This document shows, piece by piece, positions 1-13,101 of a stretch of 64,000 nt of DNA. Made by a program: the position numbers and the translations under genes. The stretch comes from Alectoria sarmentosa (Eukaryota > Ascomycota > Lecanoromycetes > Lecanorales > Parmeliaceae): positions 1 to 64,000 of the forward strand of contig WOGZ01000015.1 in assembly GCA_009733775.1 (NCBI GenBank), written 5' to 3'. The notes beneath the pieces were generated by a model that made no database searches, was not told the origin of the DNA, and worked only from the letters and a program-made list of their open reading frames with translations. The first letter of the stretch is position 1, and the number at the start of each line of letters is the position of its first letter.

Positions 1-3000
1 ACGATTATATATAACTTTCGACTATTATGCGTGCGTCTTCACGTCATTTTTTCAACGACAAAATCGATCGATGTTGACGACGACGACGTGTTAATTTAAG
101 GCTCAAACGAACACGCGACCTTCGTTATTCACATTATAAACATCTTTCGAAACCTCTTAACGTCGTTTTAAAACCTCGCTATCGTTATTATTAACCTTAT
201 TTAATATTATATATATAACAATTTATAAAAAAAGATTACTCAGAGCATTATCAAAATATATATAAATTTTAAATAAGATTTAACGTCTGCGGCTCGATTC
301 GATTCAAAAGACCTTATTTAATTATATCGTTTAATTTTTACGATTTTTTCTCCGCCCGAAATATGAAATATCAAATAACATTAAACATTTAAATGCTTCG
401 ACGACGATTATGACGTTAATTTTTCATCAAATCACGTTATTTTTAAACGTTTAAAACGATAAAACATTATAATATTGACGATATTATAAACGAATTTCTT
501 ACGATATATTACTATCATTGTTATCGTTAACTTTTTTCAATTGAAAATAATTATTAATTAAATGTTTTAAAGACATAAGGCAAGTTATAAACACACTTTT
601 TCGATTTTTATAACGTTAAAACATCGCTTTTCAAAAAAAGAAAATAATGTTACGAGCGTATTTTACATTTTTAATAAAGCTGATTTTTTTTTAATATCAC
701 ATTTTTTAATACTACTCGATTGAGCTTAGCGTGACTTGATAGAAACATTTATTTTTGTATAAATGTTTTTTTTTATATATATACTTTCTTCTCACTTAAT
801 TATTTTATTTAATATATTTATATAATATAACTTTATACTAATTTTAACAATTAACGACTTTTAAGCCTTTTAAGCGCTTTTATCAAAAAATTATATATAA
901 TTTTCTTATATTTCTTATTCTTTATCATTTTAAAGATAAGATTTTTTTATAATTTCGTAAATTATAATGCTCGATCTGCGCTTTTCAACGATATAAAAAT
1001 CATAATAATTAATCTCTTATTTATAAAACAAATAAATATTCAAATATCGATTTTGAAATCGCATAACGCCTATTCGAAGCGATTAAATTTTTTTTCGTTT
1101 CAATTATTTATCCGCGAAGTCGCGTATTATCATTATTTTTTTATTAATTTATTAATTAATTATTGAATAAATATATTCGTTATCGATATTTCTTTAAGGC
1201 GTATTATTGAATGAATTAAATATTATAATCGTCTTTTAATGTTTTCTTAAAACCTTTATTAATGCGTATAAACGTCGTTTTTTAAGCGAGTTTTTCTTCG
1301 TCAACAATCGAGATAAAATATCAACTATTCTCAAAAAACCAATTATTATTATTATTAATCGCGATGAAAAATCTTTAAAAAGATCTCGAATAAACATTTT
1401 GCTCTCACAATCGTTATTTTCATAAATCAATCGATCTTTTTTTTCTTAAAACGCGTTTTCATTTTTTATCTCGTCTATCATCTTCTTTTTCACTCAACGA
1501 CGCGTCTTTTACATTTTTAAATGATCGAAAAATGTTATAATCGATATAAAAAATCCTCTGTTGCGAAATTTATTAACAAATTTTCTTAATATTAATTTCT
1601 TTAATAGCTTTTTTTCAAATACGTCTTTTAATTCTCTTTTGATAATTATTTAACTTTTAATAAAATTAACAAATTACATTGCGCGTCATTTATATATTAT
1701 AAAGTTTTTGCGATATAATCTCGATTTTATAAATTAAATTTGCGATCGATATAATGCGACGTCGTTTATAAACGAAATATTTAAATAATATTATGATAGC
1801 GACAAGACTAAAGTCGTTATATTTAAAATAAACGTTTTATAAAACGACGATTAATACGACGATTAAAACGAGAATAAAGAGCATTATAAAATTAAAATAA
1901 ATATAAATAATTTCATTAACTTTAATAAACGTGATATTAACAACATTTTACACTTTTTAAAATCTAATATCATAATTTCAATCGATAAATGTAAAAAATA
2001 TCGCGTTTATAATGTTTAATATAATAACGCCGCCTCGATGATCTTATAACAAATCATCATTAATTACTTAATAATTTCATTTACGTGTAAGATACAAAAC
2101 GCGATTATCACTTATATGCTTACTTTGAAGTTTTTAAAAAGCGAAAAATCGATCTTTAATCAAATTTATATTATAAATAACATTTAAAAACAATTTATAA
2201 CACGATATAATTTTCTTTCGATCGCGTTTTTTATATTAATTATATTAAATATAATTATTATAACAATATTAAATAAGCTTTATATCGAAAAATAATTATT
2301 CTTTTTAAAAGCATTAATTTTTACATTATTACTCTTAAAACGATATTTAAAAGATTAAAAATCGATTTAATTATATAAGATTATAAACTATTATATAAAA
2401 ACTTTTAATATTATAATTTACGCACTTATAATCGTTTTACTTTAAATGAAATTGCTATTACTTAAAAAAACGATATAAATAATTTATTAAATATATTCGA
2501 AACGAAAACGTTTTAATTAAAATTTAAAGTCGCGATAAATACAATATTTTATATTAATATCTCATTTATATATCATTACGCTATTTTCTTATTTTCTTAT
2601 TTGATAAACAATTATGATATAACAATATATTTATTATAAATGTTTCACTTGATAAAAGCTTTTTTATTAATCGAAATAACAATAATAATTTCGTTTTATA
2701 AATTAATAATCGAGAAAATTCAAAGCGAGTTATATTAACCTTTTTTTATAAATCTATTTTTTTGTTTCTTTAAATTTATTAAATTAATTTTTCATAAATA
2801 TTTTATATAAATTCGTTTTATTAAATTCAATCGCCTTTTTTACTGCGATAGATTATTTCAATATTTTATCTACGATGCATATATAATCGTTAAAAATAAT
2901 CGACTTCATTAAATAAAATAAAATCAAAAAATTATTTGAATTAATATCTATCAAATAATCATTAATGCTTAAGTTGATAAAATTATTATAAGCGTATAAG

Positions 3001-3807
3001 TTAATAAATAACGTATTATTCTTTCTTTTTTATATTAAAAAAATTCACGATTTATAAAACAGCTTTATCAAAACTATATAATCTTGATTATTAAATTTAA
3101 TCGATTAAATATCTTTATCATCTTCATTTGCAACTTAAAATAAATTAAAATTATTATTAATTTATTATTTAATGAATTAATTATCGATCGACCTAATTTG
3201 ATAACACGAGTATTTAAACTAAAATTAAAAACTTCTATAAACGATATTTTAAAGAAAAAGATGCTTGATAAACATTTTTCATTTTTTTTTAATAAATTCA
3301 TTTATAATAAATCTTTTAAAAGCACGTTAATTAGATAATTAATATAAATTACAATTTTTAAAAGTGCTTTTAACATTATTCAATCTCTTATACGTTATAA
3401 TCTCTATTTATAAATTCTATAATGCTCTCAAATTTTTTCTTTTTATCTCGAAAACAAAATTACGATCGATTAAAATTTCGATAATTAACTTTAATTTTAA
3501 TTAACTTTTACTCGTAAAAAGTCGAGTTTCAACGTATTATTATATTATAAAATTTCAAAAACGAGAATTATCGTATATTTATATATTTATTATATTATAT
3601 TTTGAAAATCGTTATTTAAACGTTAACGAGATAAACGTTATTATTAATATTAAAATCTTTAATTATATACGATTTTTCAATCTTTATATCATCGTGATTA
3701 AATATATAATTTATAATAATTATAATTATTACGTTATAAATAAAACGAATATCGTTTTATTTTATTAAAACTCGAATAAAAATTAATGCAATAAACGATT
3801 TTTATTA

Positions 3808-3965
3808 AAAATAAATTTTATATAAAATAAATGTATGTGTATAATGTGTATATATATAAATAATGTAAAAATATAGATAATTTGCGAGCAAGAAGACTTT
3901 GCAATGTTAAGACGCTAAGTTTAATAAAGACGTTAAGCATATTAATGAAAAAATTCATAACAAAT
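3808..3965 (+). repeat. Direct repeat A, left copy (LTR-like)
   Basis: About 155 bp that recur at 5545-5698 in the same orientation with mostly transition differences. Shared blocks include a tatataaataat stretch, a gacttt/caatgttaagacgcta core and a terminal cgtaacaa/cataacaa. The copies end in AACA, which would suit LTR termini, but the 5' edge is unclear and no target duplication could be fixed. The roughly 1.56 kb between the copies has no recognisable coding sequence. Confidence 0.6.
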
Positions 3966-5544
3966 ATCATCAAATAAGAAAAAATGACAACGATCTCGCT
4001 GCAAAAATATATGAGAAACGTTATATGCGATAGTCTTACTTCTTCTCATATGTTTTCATAATCGTTATCAAAATTATAATCATCTTTTTTCTATATCGAT
4101 GACGATGTTTTGCGATTTAATATAAGATAATCACGTGATATCGATTTATTATATTTAACGTATATAATTTATTCGTATAAATTTATAAAATAAATCTGCT
4201 GTGAACTTTATAACAATCTTTATTATTAAAACGTAATAAAATTACGTGATTAAAAGAATTATTGATTGTTAAATTAAAGAGCTCTTTAATTGTAAATCTA
4301 ATTAATTTATTAATTTGATATAAAATTACTAAAATAGAGATCCTTTTTTCGAAAATATTGATACGTCTTATATTAAACATGTTTTTTAATTTTTAATTAT
4401 TCGATGAATTCTTATATCTTAATAACTACGTGAAGCGAAATAAGATTTATTCGAAATTGCGTCTCGAAATGTATATATGCAATAATTATTCGTTTATTAT
4501 CAGATTTATTATTATAACATATAAAACGAAAAACTTCGTGTAAAAATTTCATAAAGTCTCGTTTAACGACGGCATCGACGCGTATATAATAAATTTATTT
4601 CAATTACTAAAGCATAAAAGTCGACGATGATTTAAAACGCTATTTTAAAACATTAATTCAAATTTGTATACTTAATATCTCACAAAATATAACCTTATTT
4701 ATAAAATCGAGCTTTACTTCGTATCAAGCTTTAATTACGTTTTTAAATTATAAATTCAAATTCAATTAAATCAATCGATGATTACGTAATTCGACGACTT
4801 AATAAATTCGATTTATGAAAATATAAACATCATTTAATGCAAAATCGAATATTCTCAACTCATTTTTCTTTTAGCGATTTATTATAATCTCATTTATATG
4901 TGAATATTTTTCGAAATGTAAAGTGACATGATATGAGGGAGAAGAGCTTTAATTTATTATTGTAAAAAATTGCGATGTAACAAAAGAAGTTCGTGCAAAA
5001 CGTGCATATCGAAAAACGATAATTTGATTATTATCAGAACCAAATCTGACTTTCATGATTATCGCAACAATTTAATTAATTACGTTATCGATTAACATCT
5101 TAATTGCAATTATAATTATGATTTATAAAAACGATGCTTGATTCGCATTGAAATCGAACATAAAACTTGAATTAAATTAATGTATAAAATATATAATAAA
5201 TCGCTTTTGTTTCGATGAAGTAAAATCATTATTATTCGTAATATTCGAAGTTATAAAGATAAAAATAATCGTAAAGTTACGTTTAAGAAACATCGTAAAT
5301 TTTATCGAAAGATACGATATATAAGACGAGAATTTATAAGATTCGATTAAAATGTTGAATAAAGGCGAGATGAACGTATTTTAAAAAAGATAAAAATATT
5401 ACACTTTGTGAAAATGAGACTCTTTGCAAATTTCTTCGATAATAAATATTTTAATAATTTTTAAATAATGTAAACAATTAAGTGAGTGAATAAATTTAAT
5501 AAACTTTTATAAAATAATTTTCAAATGTTGTTATTATTATTAAA

Positions 5545-5698
5545 AATAAGTTTTATATAAAATAAATGTATATATATAATGTGTATATATATAAATAATA
5601 TAAAAATATAAAAATTTGCGGGTAAAAAGACTTTACAATGTTAAGACGCTAAATTTAAATAAAGACGTCAAGCATATTAATAAAGAAATTCGTAACAA
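5545..5698 (+). repeat. Direct repeat A, right copy (LTR-like)
   Basis: Second copy of the 3808-3965 repeat in the same orientation, ending in CGTAACA. It may be the other LTR of a small or internally deleted retroelement; the alternative is two independent solo insertions. Confidence 0.6.
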
Positions 5699-8600
5699 TT
5701 TTCAAAAAAGTTTAATAATTTTATTATCTTTAAATCAGACATCGAATATTTTATTTATCGTTAATATAAACTTATTATAATTTCAAAAAATGAATTTAAA
5801 TAAAATTACTAAATAATATTTTATAATTCGTATTTATCGACCAAATATGATGTTCACATTAATGTGAAAATTTACATTAACGTCAAAATTTGCAAATACA
5901 TTTTTAAATACGTTTATAAAAGTAACGATTAAATTAGTTTTCGAATAAAACGAATAAACGACGACGATGTGACAAATTCGATAAATGAAATTTAAAAGTA
6001 TCGAGACGCACGCTAAATAAAGTTAATAAAGATTTATTAAAGAATATTTAACTTTAAATTATATGATCACAATTTTATTATAAAACGATTATCTATTTAT
6101 CTTTCAAATTAATAAATCGTGATCTTTAATAATGATTCTCAATTATTTGATATAATAATAACAAACGAACGTTAAATCTTTCTTATAATCTTTTTTTAAT
6201 TAAATATATAACGTTAACAATAAAGACGATTAACAGAATTTTTTTATATTAATTTATCGAAGCATTACGTTTAAAAAAAGAATATTTAAAATATTTGAAA
6301 ATAAAATTCACGTTAAAAACGTATTAATATTATTATAAAAATGTATTATATCAATTTTAATATAAGCGAACTTTATTATTTACGCTTTCTTTTTTTAAAT
6401 GTATTGAATTTCTTATCTTATAAAAATTTATAACCGATAAACGATAATCTTTTTTCAAGTTATTATATCGTTTGTGTAACAAAAAATCTTACGCATAATA
6501 ACGTTAAATGAGATGAGATTTTAAAGAAAACAAATGTTTAAAAAAACGAAAGCTCTTTACGAAGTCTTTTCGTAATAATTTTACTCAATTATAAACTCAA
6601 TAAATCGTTTAATTTATAAAATAAACATAAAACGAGATATATAATTCAATTTGATTAATGTGTAAAAATGCCTCAATTGCGAGAGAAGAAAATTATCGCG
6701 CTATTTATTATAATAAAACATTATTACTTTTTTTAATATGATGTTACTTTTTTCTTTTATCAAAAGTAATTTCATTAAACGTATTTTTCTTTTATTTATT
6801 CGCAATTTCTTTTATTCTTTTTTATCATTAACACATTTTTTTACTTAAACTCTTTAACGATTATATATATATTTTTTAAACTTATTATTAAAACTTCGCT
6901 TTATTAAACGATATACAAGCGAAGCAAACTGTTATCAAAAACTTTTATCTTTATTTAATTCAAATTCGTTTAAAAAAAGACAACTTCAATTTTATAAAAG
7001 ATATTAATTTAATTAACGACTTTAATTTATCAAAAGTGTAACATAATTATAAACAACATTATAACAATAAACGTAATCGTCTTTTACGCGAAAAACGTTT
7101 TTATTAAATAAACATTTGAGAATAAATGTAAACGAATTTTAATAATGATTAAAAGATGATTATAAACGTTATTTGAAACGTGATATCTCTTTTTAATAAT
7201 CATTTCTTCTTTTTAAACAACTATAAAAATATTAACAAAATTATGCTTCAAAATATCGTTTTACGAAAAATACGCGAGACTTTCAAAATGATAATTGCTA
7301 TAACATTTTCAAACATCGTCTTTATTCTTCTTCAAAAAAATTATATCGCTCACTTTCGCTTTAAAATTTCTTTAAATATTATTACTCAATTCTCTTACGA
7401 TATTATAAATAAATTCGATTTAATCGAATTATTATATATAATTAATTTAATTTTTTGAGACGAGATTTCGATATAAAATTATTATAATATCGAGATTATT
7501 AATTATATACTTTAAACATTCATAAAAATCTTAAATCGTTTAATAACATAATTATATACTTTTGCGACGACTTCAAATTTTATCAATCATCAAAGACGCT
7601 AAATTAAAACGTATCATTATATCTATTTTAAAAATCTTATATTTATGAAATTACATTCAAATTCTTAAATTCACGAAAAATATAAAATTTCGCAATTTTA
7701 ATTTAAATTAACAAGATCGTATTAATATAAAAATATTCGTAAATAATTTTTTAAATATAAATAATAAGACTTTAACAAATATAAAAAAATGAGAAACTAT
7801 CGATTAATTTATTAATTAACTATCAAATAACATTATTATAAATCTAATTAATGCTATTTATCGCGATTTAAATTTATATTAAACATTTAATTTTTACATC
7901 TTTAAAACAATTTTTTGCATTTTTAACAAAAATGTCGCCCGATTTAATAATCAAATTTTTAATAAATTTTCTAAAATTAAAACGATATATATTAATCGTA
8001 ATTAAATCGTTGACGAAGAAGATAATTTTTTATTATTTATCGAATTAATAAACGTTTTTAAATTAATCTTTTTATCATCTCATTATTTAAAATTAAAAAA
8101 AAATTATATGATAATATTATTAAGAAATTTATAACAATTATAAGATTTATGCAATGAAACACGTTTATAAATTAAATATATTGAATTTAAGATACTCGAT
8201 TATCGTATTTTTAAAAACGAATATAACGATAAACGTTATTATATATCACGCATATTTCTTATTTCGCCTGATTCGAACAATTTATATACTTTCTTTCGAC
8301 GCATTTAATATTTAATTCGCTTAATCTTTGATATAACGATTAATAAATCGTAAAATTAATTTTTATAACAAGTCGATTTATGTTTACAATCGAAAGTTTT
8401 TACTTATAATTAATTATATATAATTTTAAATCGAATCATCAACAAAATCGATTTATTTATTATAATCTCAAATAATTTATTAAGAAAACAATCGAATTAC
8501 TCGATTAAGTGTATTAAAAATAAGATTATTAAATAAATGCTTTTTATATAATAATAAAAGTAAATCATATACATATAAAAAAGCAAATAAAATTCGCTTA

Positions 8601-9419
8601 ATCGACGTTACTTAAATTCGTTTCGTCTTCATTTATTTCAAGTATTATAAATTTAATTTATAAATCTTAACTTGTTTAATATTTAAAATAATAAAACTTC
8701 GAATAAAATAATAAAATTTTTATTTAAAAAAAAATAACTTAAATATAAATATAGCGTTTAAAAATTAAAATAAATTATTATTATTTAAATATATATATAT
8801 ATATATTAATTTTAATTTCAATTTAATAAAATTGATATAATTACTTTCGCGTAATATTTAATATCGTTATAATATTTTCGTAAATTTTAACTTTAAATTT
8901 TTTTAAATTACGATATAAAGTTTATATTAATTCTTTTATACTCGAATATATATTTATTTATTTAAAAGATTTTAAACGTTTTTTTTTTTAATTTTAAATT
9001 AAGTATTTAAGCAAAATATTTTAAAAGTTTAATTAAATTATTATTTTTTAATTGTATAACGAAATCTTTAATATTGATTTTTTCATTTCTTTTATTTTAA
9101 ATTTATATATATAATTAATTATAAATTTAAAATTATTACGTCTTTTAATTAACGCTTAAATAACGACTTTTAAATCTTTCGAACGTTTTTATTAAATTTT
9201 ATATATAAAAATTTTACAATTTTTACTTTTTATTTTTTTAAAGATATAAATTTTTCATAATTTTGTAAATTATAAAACTCGATTTGCGCTTTTTAATAAT
9301 GTAAAAATAATGAAGTTTGATATATTATTAATAAAATAAAAAAATATTCAAAGATCGATTTTCAAATCGTACGAGATTTATTAAAAATAAATAATATTTT
9401 TTTCGTTTAATTTGTTTAT

Positions 9420-9575
9420 ATTATGATTTCAACTTATAGTTTTATATAACTTAATCGAGTTTAGCGCGACTTGACGCTACTTACATAAACGACTTTATAG
9501 TACATATTTTTCTTTATAGTTATTATTTCGTGTATATCGAAATACAAGCATTTAATATTTTTTTAGTTTTTAATA
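9420..9575 (+). repeat. Inverted repeat B, left arm
   Basis: This roughly 155-bp arm is the reverse complement of 9749-9902, apart from mostly C/T and G/A differences. Shared landmarks are cttatag near the outer end, a gcgacttgacgc-type core, and ttatttcgtgtatatcgaaata near the inner end. About 170 bp separate the arms. It could be a short TIR element or two LTR fragments facing each other. Confidence 0.65.
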
Positions 9576-9748
9576 TAATAATAGCTATTCGATTTAAAAT
9601 TTAATCGCTTTTAAGTTATAATAAATCATATATCGATGTTGATTAATAAGACATAAAAAACAATATCACGAAACTTTTAAAGCTTAATTGCGAAATAAAC
9701 GTGTTTTAATGAAAATTATTTATTTGATTAAAAACGTTATTAATTATC

Positions 9749-9902
9749 AGAGAATCGAAAATAATGCTAAATGTTTATATTTCGATATACACGAAATAAT
9801 AGCTATAAAGAAATAAAATATGCTATAAAGTCGAATATGTAAATAGCGCCAAGCCGCGCTAGGCTCAATCGGGTCATATAAGACTATAAGCTAAAATTAT
9901 AA
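9749..9902 (-). repeat. Inverted repeat B, right arm (less mutated)
   Basis: Inverted partner of 9420-9575. This arm, nearer the gene island, keeps more G/C in its outer half (gcgccaagccgcgctagg, 9845-9862) where the left arm has T or A. The two arms therefore record the mutation gradient at the block edge. Confidence 0.65.
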
Positions 9903-10663
9903 CATTAATAATTTATAATAAAACGTTTTTATTTCGTAAATTAATAAAATCGATTCGCGAATTATTTATTATAATTAATTAAATAATTTTATATAAACGA
10001 AGCTATTAAAGTTATAAAATAATAAAACTTTTTTTCAATAAAATTATATAGCAATTAAATAATTATGAAATTTATAAACGTAATAACGAATTTTAATTAA
10101 TAAATTGTTAAATAAATTAATAATTAAAGAAGAAAAAAGAAGAAAAAGAAATTGCGAATATTTAAAACTTTTATTAAGCATGTTAAAGACGCATCTTAAT
10201 TGCGTAGCACGCAATTTAATAAGCGATCTAAGCGAGCCCTATTAAACCGCTCTGAGTACGTTCGCCCTTACAATACGGCTATAATCGATTTTCCAAATTC
10301 ATGACTGTTAACGGCTTTAAAGGAATTGACTTTTTTACGCGTAGTAATCTCACGGCGACGAGGATTGCGTGTAAAGGTGGTGGAGGGGTGTATTATGTTC
10401 CATTTGATGATTATTTAGAAGTATCTACAGTAGTGTTTTGAGAATGCCAGCAGTAGCCGGCTAAACCTCGGTGACTAATGACTTTTTGACACCCCCTTGC
10501 TATACAGGCTTTTCTCTACCCGGAAGCCTGCATGAAGTTTGCGTATGAATGACAAGGTAGTTTGACTAGGATCTCGGCGCTAGCTCTCGGCCATGCCACG
10601 TGTCATACATAAACAGATCAGTCTTCGGGACGTAATGTCTCAACATCAAGAGATACCGGCATC

Positions 10664-10689
10664 TAGGTAGGTAGGTAGGTAGGTAGGTA
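10664..10689. repeat. (TAGG)n microsatellite
   Basis: About six and a half copies of the 4-mer TAGG/GTAG in a row. It gives rise to artefactual short open frames on the minus strand. Confidence 0.95.
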
Positions 10690-11203
10690 TAACAATACTC
10701 GAAAGCAAAGACAGACTTTCGAGGGCACACCTGGTCGAATGTTGACAGACCGCGAAAGAAATCCTTGTCATGTTTCGTCGCTCTGCAGCTCACGCCTATT
10801 TTGTAGATCTTTGGACTTACGCTTCGGTGCATTCGTCGAGCCGTTGGGTGCAGGATCACTGGTGGTCCGACCATTCGTTCCAATCTCTCAGAGACATTCG
10901 AGCAGCTGCCTTTTTGGTCGATATGTAGACATTGTGAGTCTATATTGTCTGTGCATTGACAATCAGCGTCCGATCTGACCGAAAGAGAAAAAGGGTTTCC
11001 TCGCGCTGGTCAAGGTCCGTGCAGTGATGCAGAAAGCTTTCCGGGGTTTGTCATCCGATGCCCTGTACGTATTAACAGCTCCTAACAGCCTTCTGGTAAT
11101 TTCAAGGAAGAAATCCCGTACATGCAGACCCCCTCCAGATCGGGCAAGGGTCCGCGATCATCAGATTACAATATGCGCGCTAAGGCCCTCGGATATATGT
11201 AAA

Positions 11204-11470
11204 GGTGTGAGACTTTTTCTGAAGCATTTCAAAGTCGATCTGTTCTTGCGGCAATTCTGCGGAAGACGGATCCGACTGCTTCAATGATACTGAACACTGT
11301 GTGAGGGAATTTTCCTCCTGCGTTTAAGGCAGTTCTGCGGAATATCCAAACGGATCCGATTACTTTGAAAATCAAGCATGTGAGAGATTTTTGTGCGCTA
11401 AGATGATTTTGTGGAAAAACGGCTCGACTGCTTTCAAAGGCATGGGTGTGAGAGATTATCCTATATTTGA
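11204..11470. repeat. Degenerate tandem repeat, about 75-bp unit, three copies
   Basis: Three successive units start near 11250, 11328 and 11402. Each contains in order a ttctgcgg/ttttgtgg block, a cggatccga/cggctcga block, a ctgctttcaa/ttactttgaa block and a gtgtgagag block. The units are about 74-78 bp and differ at many positions. The spacing is not a multiple of three throughout, which argues against a protein repeat. Confidence 0.6.
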
Positions 11471-13101
11471 TGGAGGGGCGGTACATGTATTGAAAATGGG
11501 TGTACAAGTATGGGATGCCCAATTTTATTGGATATTCCCGTTTTGGGATTTTGAGTAGGATTACTATTGGGTGTACACCCCCTTTTGCTAGGTTGCTAGG
11601 CCCGACGCACTCAACTTGCAATATTAAAGATACCTTTCGGGTTAATCATCTTCATCATGAACTCCCGTAGAGCTGATCTGTTTAAGATTCAAACGAATCG
11701 AAAGAATATAGAAGCGAGTGCGTACAGAAGAGACCACTCGAAGAGAAGAAAGGTCCATAGCCGAGCAACGCACGCTCTGGATATCAAGATATCCAGACTC
11801 GGAAGCACTCCATTGAAAACTGCGCGCAACTCAACCACTCAGAATTTTCACAACAAGGTCCTCGGAGCTTTGATCGGCACCGCTCAAGATCTCAGCCATG
11901 TTGGGATTGGCAGCCCTGGAAATCGGCTTGAAAGTTGGGACGTGATACAGACACGCCCACTTCGATACATGGAGGACCCCTTTCTCAATTTCTGTAGAGA
12001 CGTGACATTATTGGCTGGTGATAATTCTTCATTGTTTTTCTAGTTTGGGGGGGAAAGAGAAAGCGATAGTCTTGCCGACTGGATGCGATCTGCCGTCCAA
12101 ATGGGCACTGCAAGGTTTTCACATCACGACTCCTGGAACTCAATGCGACCCTCAGGCTTGACTGCGCCTATTGGATTTGGATTAACCCGGATGCCGGTTT
12201 CCAAGCATTTGGAAACCCCTGTTCCAGCGAGGACGTCCCCATTTTTTTTTTAATCAAGCGCTGCGAGAAGTGCTCTCGATTTCACACCCCGGCGAACATG
12301 GGCACGGGGATGCCCAGTATCCGGAGCCTTGGCCCGGGATTTTCCGTCAAATTCGTCGAGTGGAAATTCGCCAGGCTTTGTGCACGCTGCCGTAGATCAA
12401 GCCAGTCCCTAGCAACGCATGGAGACTTGTTGTTGACCTTGTGACAACGCACTGCAGGGACAATTCCCACCATGCTGACAGCACAGGCCCAATGTAAGAC
12501 AAACTGGAGCGACAGGGTATCCCACCATTCCTGGGCGTAATGTCATGCTTGCATGCAGGAGTGTCAGCAAATCCTTCCGACGGGCTTCAACCCTAACCTT
12601 TATGAATTGTATGCAACGGCAATCAAAAGGTAGATTTTCGAAGACACCCAATTTGGTTGGCTTTTCAAGCTTTTCTCTACGCGTGAACATATGCGCAAAA
12701 CAGGTTGATCAATTCCGTGAGAAAACGGTTGATGTTATTTAGTCCAAGAATGCTGTAAAATTTGCGTAATGAATGTCGTGGCTCATATCCCAAGACTGGT
12801 CCTACCAATCCTCATACCTTCAAATCCGTTCGATGTGTCTCTTGTTTGTGCCCAATAGCGATGCTTCCTGTTCCAAAGCGCCCAAATCTTATTGTGTACC
12901 GTCTTCCTTAGCCAATTTCTCCTTACCCAAAGTCCTTCACGAGTGGTGTTTCCTTTGAGCCGAAGTGAAAGAGTCTCTTCGCTCGGTTGCTGAAAGAAAA
13001 GGAATCAGAAGCCAAAAGCATATATACACAACGAACGTTCGTAGCCAGAGTGTCACCAAGGGAAACAAATGGTTAAAGTTCGATCATTGGGGTGACTTTG
13101 A

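Larger units (their letters stand above)
1..10200. repeat. AT-rich, hypermutated repeat block without genes
   Basis: The sequence is overwhelmingly A/T. Remaining G and C sit mostly inside CpG, while CC/GG pairs are rare, as expected for RIP-like mutated transposon DNA. Open frames are few, short and rich in Ile, Asn, Lys, Phe and Leu (for example 1236-1430 minus and 7180-7458 plus), with no family I can name. Within it I see a direct-repeat pair (3.8 and 5.5 kb) and an inverted-repeat pair (9.4 and 9.9 kb). The right edge at about 10.2 kb is gradual. Confidence 0.85.
10200..13101. other. Gene-poor interval at the start of the gene island
   Basis: Base composition is normal, but open frames are short, overlap on both strands and show no family signature. 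The interval holds the TAGG microsatellite and a degenerate tandem repeat at 11.2-11.5 kb. I see no supportable gene. Confidence 0.55.

Noticed and set aside
7180..7458. 92-codon frame in the AT-rich block, considered as a helicase or transposase relic
   Set aside because: Residues are nearly all Ile, Asn, Lys, Phe and Leu; no motif spacing could be defended.
10566..10978. Overlapping plus- and minus-strand frames near the TAGG repeat
   Set aside because: Both depend on the microsatellite and lack conserved segments.
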